Origin: Plenodomus lindquistii
Lineage: Eukaryota > Ascomycota > Dothideomycetes > Pleosporales > Leptosphaeriaceae
Reading direction: 5' to 3'
NCBI GenBank assembly: GCA_025504975.1
Contig: JANUWI010000012.1
Location: 868,001-932,000, forward strand
Length of the DNA stretch: 64,000 nt
Shown here: piece by piece, positions 12,628-22,417 of the stretch
How the letters are laid out: every line of letters starts with the position of its first letter
Position numbering within the stretch: the stretch's first letter is position 1
Translations under genes and position numbers: made by a program
The notes under the pieces: generated by a model
What the model was told of the DNA's origin: nothing
Databases searched by the model: none
What the model saw: the letters and a program-made list of their open reading frames with translations, nothing else

Positions 12628-12743
12628 TGGAGCCGCCTTGCCTGACGACGGGGCCGCGTGGGCGAGCAGGCAGGAGAAGACGCGCCGTGGGCAGAGGCGT
12701 GCAGCAGCAGACAGCGGCAGGTGCAGCGCAGTCGAGCCAATGG

Positions 12744-12761
12744 GTGGTGGTGGTGGTGGTG
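12744..12761. repeat. (TGG)n microsatellite
   Basis: About six uninterrupted TGG units, about 120 nt upstream of the proposed LaeA-type start. They would encode a proline run on the minus strand if the upstream in-frame ATG were used. Confidence 0.8.
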
Positions 12762-13155
12762 GGGGCGGGATCGAGGCGGCGGGCACTGGATGGCGGGCGA
12801 CGCTGCGTCGACTCCAGAGGGCGGGCGTGTCGTGTCGTCGCTGGGTGTGAATGCGCGGCGGAGGGCAACAAGTGCCAGCAGGGCAAGCAGGCAAGGCAGG
12901 CTACTTTGTCCAAATGCTGCGGCAGCAATGACATGCGCCGGGGGGGCCGGCGAGCGGTGGTCGGTCGCGAGGTAGACTCTGGCCACTGCGGGAACTTGGA
13001 AAGCACGCCTGGGACGACGCCGGCTTTATGATGCGTGGATGGCTTGAAGAAGGAAGGAACGGCCTGGGGGGTTTGGGCAAGAACGCCCGGGCTCCGAGTA
13101 CTTACATACGGAAAGAGCACACCCAGACAGTCGACCTAGACCATCCCAGCAAAGC

Positions 13156-13256
13156 ACCGCACCGCACCGCACCGCACAGCACAGCACAGCACAAGCACAG
13201 CACAAGCACAGCACGACCACAGCACGACCACAGCACGACCACAGCACGACCACCGC
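13156..13256. repeat. Compound tandem repeat (5-mer and 11-mer units)
   Basis: Visible units run as four ACCGC, three ACAGC, then two alternations of ACAAGC with ACAGC, then four 11-mers ACGACCACAGC, the last with one A-to-C change. The internal order suggests stepwise expansion from a 5-base unit into an 11-base unit. It lies about 530 nt upstream of the LaeA-type gene's proposed start. Confidence 0.9.
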
Positions 13257-16200
13257 GAGCGCGACGAGGCCGCTGACGACTAGCTCCAATCTCGCTCGAC
13301 CACCTCTCTGCGCGTACGACGCTGCAACACTCCCAGGCACCTCCTCTGCCTGCCTGCTGCCCGCGCTGGGCCCATTCGCGGGCGCTGCTATCAACTAGGC
13401 GGCGGGTCCTTGTCAAAGCTGGCGACACCGCACGGAGCGGCACTCTTCTCGGCTAGCCTGTCTGGAGGCATCACCGTGGCGCACACCACGAGCCATTCAC
13501 TCGGAATGGATTCCTGCAGTCGAGCCCTAGCCTCTACCGCTCTGCTGGGACTTCTGTTCTCCAGAAGCGAGCCACGCCTTCTCCAGCATTCGCTCGCCAG
13601 CCCAGCCCAGCCCTGTTCTTCACCGCTTGCCTGCCCTCGCGCCCACCCACGGCACTTGCACACTGCGTAATGGGCAAAGCTGCTGCAGTGGGTGGCATGC
13701 CCACGTTCACCACGCACACGGCAGGCCCAATGCACACAACCCTGACAGGCAGGCCCCTGGAATTACACCGAACATGTCCACCCAATCGGTTCTGCTCGTA
13801 AAGCCAGCCTGCGAACACTGCCAAATTCCTAGCTTGCGTGTCGCCGTCATCCACCATGATCCCTCGCCCAGCCCGAGTGGTTTGCTCCATGTTAAATGGA
13901 GAAATAGCACCACTTGCTGTTCCATCGTCGCGGTTCAGCCGCCACCAATCACCACCGCCATGGTCCTCCTCCACCGACTACGCCCGGCCCGCGCAACAAC
14001 CCCCGCCGCTCTGTATTACCCTCATGTGCTCACCCAGCTCACAACTACCACTGCAACACCATCGGGTCATGCATCCTCGCTCAACTCGCTGCACTGTCAA
14101 CTCAAATGACGAATCATCTGTAATGCGATCCCGTGCTGATAATCTCCGTGATCACCAGCAGCATTCCAGCGCAATCCTGCTTACGCGAGACGGCTACGCG
14201 ATCCTGCACATGCTCGCCAGGATGGCAGCCATGGCCAACACTGCAGGACCGTCTTGTAACAGATTTACAACTCGTCCGAATCGGCTCCATTGCCCCGATT
14301 GCCAGGCTCCTTTACGCCTTGCGCAGTATGGTTATTCATGCGTCAAGTTCAACTCCTGCGCGCCGTTCCGCTGCCCACCGTGTCGCTTGTGACGAGTCTC
14401 CTTTGCAAGGGGTTTTTGCAGCAGCGTGGCGCATCCTGACCGGAAGCGAGTGTCTTGCCGTGCCATGCAAACCACACTTCAAGCAATCCCTTTGCTATAC
14501 ATGTTCAAAAGTACTTGCACGCACGCGGAGCTGGGCGACGGGATCCAATGAGCTGCTTACACATGAGGATCCCAACAAACAATGTTATCGCTAACAGGTG
14601 ACGTTGCAGGCCCTTGTGGCTTGCTGCAGAGAGGTGTAGGCATTCGAACCTCTGGGGATGCCTACCTATCACCAAACGTTCCGAAAAGCCACATCCAAGC
14701 CATAAACATATGTACTGTACTAAGGATGGATCTGCTGGGAATGCCGAGGTGCTCAGCGCATGTCGCATGGCATAACATTGGACTCGCTCACTGCTTTGGG
14801 ACATCTATGAGGTCCTATACAGCTGCTGCGCTATCTACCTGGACATCTTGCTCCCCAGCTTCCACATGCACTCCTGAAACTTCGAACGTGCATAGGGAGG
14901 GGCGTGAGACAGGAAGAGCCTATATTACATACAGTCCCCAACATTCCATGGCAGTATCATCTTGCGGCGGGTGGTTTATGAAGATCTTGCCGGAGATGAG
15001 CAGCCCGGAGCAGTGAAGCAATGGGTGGTCCATGCCAGGATGTCGCGGTAGACGCGTTGCGCAGTATACTCTAAGAAATGTCTGGTTTGAAAGTTGCCTA
15101 CAGGGTATTGGCACCTCGGTTCGCACCCGTACTATAAAGTTCGACAAATCAGCAATCCAATTTGATCGAGTTCCAGAGCTGCGATTTGTCGAACCTTAAC
15201 AAGGGTGCAAATCAACGAGCCAACCTCCTGTACTTGCCGAGCACGATCCCTGTGTCGGACGAACCCGATTTTGCATTAGCTCCTATCCACGATTCTTTAG
15301 TCACGACTCAGGGGGTCAGGTATCCGTTGCATCGACGATACAGGCCGCCATATTCCGCAACGATGCAACGTTGTGAGATACAGGGACAAGGTAGTATTTA
15401 GGCTGAGGTGATGTAAAGGGCGACAAGATGAATGCGGGGAGCAAGACAGGCAACATCAAATCCACTGGATACATCAATGCTTTAGGGCGTACCGTGTCGC
15501 TGGGTTTTCTAGACCATTTGGCTGGGCGCTTGCGGGCCAAAGCAGCCGCTCCATCGCGGTCCATCATCCATGTCATTCAAATACCTACCTACTCGGCGGC
15601 GAGGCCGAAAGTAGAGCTGCTCAAAACAACTGCTTATCAGTCACCACATGAACAGCCGCAGGTCGGGGAATCCGGGGCAGCTGGTGACTGGGCTAATTAG
15701 GTCAAACGACCCTGATCAACCTGCAGTAATAGTGAGCGTCACTCGAAATGGTCTTCGAGATTCGTATAAGATCATTATGTGAAGAGAAGCTTCCCAATCC
15801 ATGTTGGAAGCCGTGAATTAAGTGAATATTGAATAGTTTCCCGAACTACACTGCCAGGCCATGATCAGACCGTTGACAGTTTTGCGAAGACGCAAGTGAA
15901 CCAATTAGGAATCTCAATCACCCCAACATTCCTTCCATGAACAACCTTGGACGAATTTGGATCGACCTGTAAGGCTGTAAAGCTTACGAAGTAAGGGATT
16001 CAACGACTGATTACCTCTTGCTCCAAGTGGCGGTGTAGACAATGACCCACCCACACCAGAACTTGAAATCCAGCCGAACACCCACACTCCCACGTTTGGT
16101 GCTTCCGGCAATTGGCAAGCCGGCTCTACAGAGCGGGCATTCTTCAGAAAACCCTGAAAATCCCGCGGAAACAGACTACTATAATATACATTACGCATTC

Positions 16201-16519
16201 ACGGCGACTATGAACTGCATTAAAGAGACGCCAACAGGCACTAACATAGTTTGGCGGATGCCCTAAACCTGGCTAACCCTCCCGCCAAAGTTTCCGGTCG
16301 TCGACGAACAGTTGAAATTACTCTGTCCCAATGCTCTCATTGCATGGGCTGTGCACCGGTACTATTCCTGTACTTGGCCTTTCACCTGCACTTCGATACA
16401 CAAACTTATGACACGGAACAAGGTCACAGACACCTCACTGGGGCTACAACGTCTAACATCAGATGTTCGTATTGAGGCATTGCTTACACAACATGAGCAT
16501 GATCGATTTTGTGCGCTTG

Positions 16520-16546
16520 GTGTGTGTGCATGCGTGTGTGTGTGTG
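16520..16546. repeat. (GT)n microsatellite, interrupted
   Basis: Two GT runs separated by a short GCATGC interruption, in gene-poor DNA. Confidence 0.8.
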
Positions 16547-16968
16547 ACACCCACATTTGTGTAAGCCATGGAGCACGAGCATGGTCCACAATGTCAAACT
16601 GTCGGTGGAAGACACCATGACCCAATCATTCTACTTCCCGAGCAAAGTACACGCCGCCGTTAGCAACATTCCTCATGCGCGGATCGCCCGAAGAAGCCTA
16701 TCCTGGAAGCCTGGCTGGAAATGAGGTGAAACGCTAACGCTCATATCCAGGCTCGACGGTACTAGGCTCAAGACTCAAGTCGATAGGGGTGTTACACATC
16801 ACTGAGCTCAGCTTGCCGGGTCTTACAATACGCAGCGATCTTAACTCTGGGGTTTTTTGAGAGTCAAGAGCGATACATAGGTCACGTTGTGCCAAAGTTG
16901 CACGCCGCACCATCCCCCAAAGTCATCAACTCTTCCTTGGCCATATGTGGAACCATGCTTCTATCGGC

Positions 16969-16988
16969 TGATCACTGATCAATGATCA
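16969..16988. repeat. Three TGATCA palindromes at 7-nt spacing
   Basis: TGATCA occurs at 16969, 16976 and 16983, separated by single bases, followed nearby by the related ATCATGAT. It could be chance or a protein-binding cluster. It lies downstream of the ACR3 stop. Confidence 0.6.
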
Positions 16989-17423
16989 CTTATCATGATG
17001 GCACATGCCAGGCCATAATTGACCGTCACCTCGTGTCTGATACGTGACAGGAACAAAGACTGCCTCTTCGCTAGTCTAAGGATGCGCAACATGAAAGCTA
17101 ACAGGATGCCTGAAGTTGTAGGCACATCGCATCTTTAATTGTGCTATACAAAAGCCCGTAAGTCAAATCGTCGCGGAGGCCTGTGGTACCTCATTGATTC
17201 GCTGTGAAATATCATGAGGTAAGGTACAGCAGCCCAATGAAGACAGCCTGATATACGACTTCCTGTACCTCAACAAGTGCGGGCTGGGAGCACCTCCATG
17301 GATCTCACTGCTCTTAGGTAAAACTTGTAGTAGAGTGTGATAGCTTCGGAGATGATTGTTAACCAATCGCAAACGCCTGCATGCGTTGCACTGCAATATG
17401 TGCTATCATTTTGTTTGCGCAGA

Positions 17424-18715
17424 TCAGTCTGCCCATTGCCATCGCTCCCTAATCCATCTCAAGACATACACTAAGGCCACAAGTACAGGCACCTCTATCA
17501 ACGGCCCAACTGTGCTTGCCAAAGCCTGTCCGCTACTAGCCCCATACACCGCCACCACCACTGCGATAGCCAATTCAAAGTTATTGCTCGCAGCAGTGAA
17601 CCCTTGAGTACAGCTGACCTTGTAACCAAATCCCATTCTCCAACAGAACCATATCGTGCTTGTGAAAATGACCAGAAAATACACAAGTAACGGCGCGCAA
17701 ACGCGCAATACATCTGTAATCTGACGTACCACATGCGCGCCCTGACTCGCAAATAGCACAATAATGGTATAAAGCAACCCAATCAGCGAAAATGGGGCGA
17801 TATACCGTATGAAATGGCGCTGGTACTTGTCCTCTCCAACCATATTCCGCAGTGCCAAACGTGTAACGATCGCCGCCCCCAACGGGATCCCTAGAAACAC
17901 ACCTACACTCTGCGCGACATCCTCGTAACTCACTCCTGTCTTGGCTCCGCCACTTACAACTTGTACGTAGAAGATTGCAAATGGAGCAAACAACACAATC
18001 TGCAGTATTGAGTTGAAGGCGACTAGTACGGCGCAGTAATCACCGTCGCCCTGTGCGAGATCGGTCCAGATGAGTACCATGGCAATGCAGCGCGCAATAC
18101 CGACGAAAATGAGCCCTTCGCGTAGGTCCTGGCGGTCAGGCAGGAAAGCCCATGCGAGACCGACCATAAAGAGAGGCGCGATGATCCAGTTCAGAACAAA
18201 GGAGACTGCGATTTGGATCCAGAGGGCGCGGGATCGAAGCAGCAGGTGCAGGGTCTCGAAGCGCACTTTGCAGAGTATGGGGTACATCATTACTAGCAGA
18301 CCAACCGCTACGAATGATCAGATCTGGACAGCATGTGTGTTGGAGATAAGAGAACTCACCTATTGGTATACTGACACCGACAAATTCACCCTTCTGTAAA
18401 GCCGGACCCACAGAGTCGACTGTGTTGCCCAGCGCGATGCCGATACCCATTGCGACGATAATCCATACTACGAGGAAGCGGTCGAGGAATGAAAGAGCTT
18501 TGAGTGGCGGGAGAGTCTTGGGTGAATTGTCATTCGAGGTATCTGGGTGCTACGTCAATTACCGCTTTGAGGAGACTATGCCAGAGTGAAGGCGGAATGG
18601 GGCATCACTTACCTGCAGCAGATGTTCTTGCGTGATGATGTAGATTCTTCTCAATATCGTGATCATTGTTTTGATGCTTGTCCATGGTCATGGCACCACG
18701 TTCGAGTGTGTCCAT
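17424..18715 (-). CDS. ACR3: Arsenite efflux carrier, ACR3 family
   Basis: Plasma-membrane carrier that exports arsenite. Three exons: 18715-18613, 18542-18360, 18307-17424. Introns are 70 and 52 nt with GT-AG ends. At the first intron the acceptor used is CCCAG at 18543; the AG seven bases earlier would put a stop in frame. The model gives 389 aa. The N-terminal ~60 residues are hydrophilic and His-rich, followed by about ten hydrophobic helices. Family hallmarks: 'SVGVFLGIPLGAA', the conserved cysteine in 'GIARCIAMVLIW' (~residue 169) and the conserved glutamate in 'ASNNFELAIAV' (~residue 340). A TATATAAA box at about 18732-18725 lies very close to ATG 18715, so translation may really start at the in-frame ATGs at 18691 or 18685. 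No arsenate reductase gene is adjacent. Confidence 0.9.
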
Positions 18716-18724
18716 CTTGAGTTT

Positions 18725-18732
18725 TTTATATA
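18725..18732 (-). promoter_or_regulatory. TATA box upstream of ACR3
   Basis: TATATAAA followed by an A run on the minus strand, ending about 10 nt before ATG 18715. The spacing suggests transcription begins near 18700, which favours the downstream in-frame ATGs of ACR3. Confidence 0.5.
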
Positions 18733-19279
18733 GTCGTTTCCTTGTTGATGGCCATCTCTTGCTGCCCTTAACTTGGAGGGCTTTATGGTTGATGGGGCCG
18801 ATCTGCCTCGTCCAATCATCGTCGAGGAGTGACATTCTTTCGCCAAGTGGGGCGGCAGAATTTAGCGTGTTTGGAGGCGGTCACTTCGCACAATCGTCGT
18901 GACGAACTCCACGAGCAATGGTAAGGATTTTGAACGCCGACTAAGTCCAATCCTGGGTCTCTGCCTGTTGGCTGCAGCTCTTACAGCCTCCAATTCGACC
19001 TCACCAGCCGCGACACCTACGAATATATCCATTCATCCGCATGCTACCTCAATCCATCATCACTACACATACCACAATCACTTTTACGTACCTTCGACTG
19101 CTTCATTACCAACTGCGCCTGATTTCTCAGACCCTTCTATCCTTCCATACACGCCAACCACGCCGAACGCTTCCAGTTCTCCCATCTCCTCCGAGCAATA
19201 GGATGGACTTCCCGCAAGGTCCGCCCAAGATTCACAGCCCGCTAACACGGAGGCGCCTGAATCCTGCAATGGTAGCGCC

Positions 19280-20274
19280 ATGGACGAAATCACTTCGTTC
19301 CTACAGGATGAATTGTGGGTAGACACCTACAACACAGACACAGTTTTGAATACATACGACGACAGAGCTACAACTGCAATTCTGCCAGAGGCAACTGGGT
19401 ACACTGATGCGCCTTTCGACTACGGCAGCGACACCCCAATGCGGAAAATGCTCGCCGTGCCGGTTTCGGCTCACGAGACGACTCAATTAGCACGGAGGAT
19501 CATGTACCAGACACAGCAAAGGCGGAAAGAGAAATGCAAATTGAAAAGCAAGCCAGGAAAGCAGTTGCAGCCCGAGTTGCTGATTCCCCAACAGCATCGG
19601 CGATCAAGAAAATTCACGACCTAGTTGGTCTGACTCGGGATGCCATCCCGTTGAATATGCCATGCCGAGAGTACAGTGCGACTCCCCTGGAGCTTCCCGT
19701 CAACAGAAACGATCAGCTTCAACAGAAACACATGTACATGGCGAGTATTCGCTACCTCGAAGACGGACAAGAACTAGATGACGAGATCATTGACGCTATA
19801 TGCCGCATCAAGGCTGTGGGACCTGGATGGACCATCATCGCCGACAGAGCATTTATACCGATAGATGTCATGGAGTCAACGAAGGCCTGGCTCTCTGGAG
19901 TTCCAGAGCTTGACGAGCCTCTCGAAGCAGACGGCGAAGCAATGCTAATGTCATTCCCATTCCTGATCCACGAGCATGTCAAAGAATTAATCTGGATACT
20001 ATGGTACTCGTCGCACTGGGTAACATGCGTTGCTGACACGAGCGGCGTCATTCGCATATATAACTCGTACAGCGGATACCAAGAGTTTGTGGTTATGGAT
20101 CATGCACAATGGCAGATGAAAGCCATTACATCCAGCCCAGCCGTACATGCACAATGGCAAAAGCACGAATGGGGTGTTCAGTTCATGCCATGCCCTCAGC
20201 AATGGAACGCAATTGATTGTGGAATATTCGCGATCGAGAGCGTACGGGAAATCGTTGGGATTGAGATTGGGTGA
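19280..20274 (+). CDS. Ulp1/C48-like cysteine protease domain protein
   Basis: Modelled as two exons, 19280-19398 and 19491-20274 (300 aa). The 92-nt intron has a GTACAC donor and TTAG acceptor, and its phases join exactly. The catalytic region resembles SUMO/adenain-type (C48) proteases: His ~215 in 'YSSHWVTCVAD', Asn ~231 in 'IRIYNSYSG' where Asp is usual, Gln ~276 in 'PCPQQWNAID', and Cys ~283 in 'DCGIFAIE'. Residues ~55-85 are charged and helical; an 'LDDEIIDAICRI' segment matches the Ulp1-type entry to the catalytic domain. ATG 19280 has a good context (GCCATGG). The same frame is open further upstream (from 18899) but is broken by TAG at 19199, which a possible intron 19088-19201 would remove, so the 5' end is uncertain. 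In fungi such domains occur both in SUMO proteases and in genes carried by mobile elements. The short length and lack of a SUMO-protease N-terminus favour the latter or an orphan gene. Confidence 0.65.
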
Positions 20275-22417
20275 TATCGGTTATCATCGCGGGTGAAAGC
20301 GGCGGGAGGGATTTGCATACAAAGGAGCTCGGTCATCTATTGAGTCGTTGATCTCAGGAACAGTAAACAACACGGCATTTATAACATACCTGGGAGCTCA
20401 CAACTACACGTTCAGCTCTTACAACACACTCTTAGTATACTATGAGCATGGAGCAGCACTGTCTCACTATGACTTTCCTGTTTACCTCACCAGGGAGTAT
20501 GAGCGTACAGAATTGTACGAAGAAGCCGTTTGCGAGTAAATACGAGCTCCTTCGTAGTGAGAGACGGCCAGAGAGGTGGGGCTTGAGAGTGATTTTGCGC
20601 ATGAGTGATAGAAGCTTTGATACAAACGACGACCCGCTACCTTTACCTGCCGACCAGTTGTAGCTATTACTCCAGGTCCATCTCCTTGCCCTTGTTATAA
20701 ACCTCTCTTCCCTCCCCATTCTTGGTATCTATTCAACTCTAGCACACATATCACGATTTGCCATGGACAGATTGCCTTCACTATAAGACCCCCGCGCTGA
20801 CCCCGCCCCTCCTCCACCGATACGCTGACCTGACAACTTCCGAGTTGCCGACACCATCTTTCAAAGAGACATCTCTTGAACGTCTCGCGAGTGATGGCGG
20901 TCTTCGCCCCGAAGAGAACGCGGCCCTGTACGCACGGCTTTACTTCGCATGCTACTTTGGTGGCATGAACACGTCTGAGCTCGCTATGGCTTAAGATGCG
21001 AAATCGCTGCACGAGTAGTAACACGGACTCTTCACTTCTTCCACTGGCTTATGTCAACATCACAGACACAGCGAAAGAATATCCCAATGTACCCGGCCTC
21101 GATCTCCTCCGTCTGTCCACAGCGAAGCCGGTAGAGTTTCCCAACCCGAGCACTACCAAGAAGTCGGAACACGATCCTGCCAAGAAGTGTAATAGTAACG
21201 AGATCAATTGATTGAATATCACAAGGAAGGAAGACGCGGTGAGTGGATGCGTGTCAGGCATAGGGGGATAGGGGGGAGGACGAGGACGGGGCGACAGGCA
21301 GACGTTTACGTGTGTCCTTGACTACTCGCTCTAGAGTTTGCCTCGAAACTTTATGAGGGGCTTTTTTGTGAGAAACTATTTTTGGTTGGGGGGAGGGGCG
21401 CGCCGGTTTGACTCCTCTTTTTAGTGACCTTTTGGATTTCTTCTGGTCCTTTTTGGGAGTGAACATGGGCAAGAATAGTAATCGCAAATAATCATATTTG
21501 ATGAATATGATATTACGACATCTCCGCTCATAGACTACTATGACTTATACATGTGACATCACAGTCTGACCTAACCAGCGTGCTGACAACCTCTACACAT
21601 CATTTTGGCTTTTGATGTCCTTCAAAGTCTCGTGTTCCTCCAACGCTATGCCAGGAGAAAGCAAGTTTTCGTGCGGGGTTGATGCTGTGTAGGTTTCCTA
21701 GGTCATACCGTTGAGTTTCACCACAAATTTGAGCCAAAGTATTCATTTAATCTCATTTCTAGACGCAGACCGAGTCTAGATTCACCAAACTCTAAAATCA
21801 ATGCTGAACTCAGACACAGCCCTTCTCTGCTCGCTCACCCCACATCGTCCTAGAAAGATCGATGTCTGGCTCAGACACCGCCCCTAAAGCCGTTTTCCAT
21901 CGCCCCCATTTCTACGTCTGTGCTGACTTCATCGCCTATAGTAAACACCAGATCTTGTCGCGTCAACCCGAGCGCTACTCAAATGGCTGTCCACGCTGCG
22001 CCATACTTTTAAAATACGTTACATGGCGCTGCAGACATTACTGAGCTCTGGCTGTCACGTGAAACAAATGAAACAAGACGACTTCAAAACACTACTCGTT
22101 CACAGCCGACTCAAAACCTTGGCAGTCTCTATGGGTCTAATCAAAACAATGCTAAAAAGGGTATCCCTATCAAGCCAAAACCAGGCTTAGATATTATGCT
22201 GTTCCCCCATCGCTCACTTGCGAGAAATCCGTCCCCATGCATCGCGATGAACCTCGTCCAACGCTAATAAACGCCTTGACGCCATATCAATGACAAGACC
22301 CAGACCGCATGCCATGTACTACGAGTGAATCATGTCCTCCACTTCCCCTGCCCATCGCATTTTCTTTTCGATTACACCCATAGGAAATTAGCGTCGTCAT
22401 CAGCACCTGGACATGCT
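20275..22417. other. 2.1-kb stretch without a supported gene
   Basis: Short frames only. A Ser/Thr-containing 78-codon frame at 20758-20994 plus and a lysine-rich 77-codon frame at 21254-21487 minus show no family features. I see no inverted repeats that would delimit an element around the C48-like gene, but long imperfect repeats cannot be judged by eye. Confidence 0.5.

Larger units (their letters stand above)
12628..17423. other. 4.8-kb gene-poor block upstream of the LaeA-type gene
   Basis: No gene that I can support. The part nearest the methyltransferase is very GC-rich, so long open frames on both strands are artefacts of composition. It contains a (TGG)n tract, an array of 5- and 11-base repeats, a (GT)n tract and a cluster of three TGATCA hexamers, each listed separately. 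Confidence 0.5.

Noticed and set aside
12036..13031. A 331-codon plus-strand open frame
   Set aside because: It is antisense to the well-supported exons of the LaeA-type gene and reflects very high GC content; it has no domain.
14640..14672. A sequence reading GGTTCGAAT on the minus strand, like a tRNA T-loop
   Set aside because: The base after the loop is G rather than C and the flanking arms do not pair into a T-stem; no matching D-arm or acceptor stem.
19399..19490. Apparent frameshift in the C48-like gene, suggesting a pseudogene
   Set aside because: A 92-nt GT-AG intron joins the frames in phase and keeps all catalytic residues, so a functional gene is at least as likely.
17424..20274. 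ACR3 plus C48-like gene as part of a giant mobile element of the Starship type
   Set aside because: No tyrosine-recombinase (captain) gene, target-site duplication or further cargo is visible in the window.
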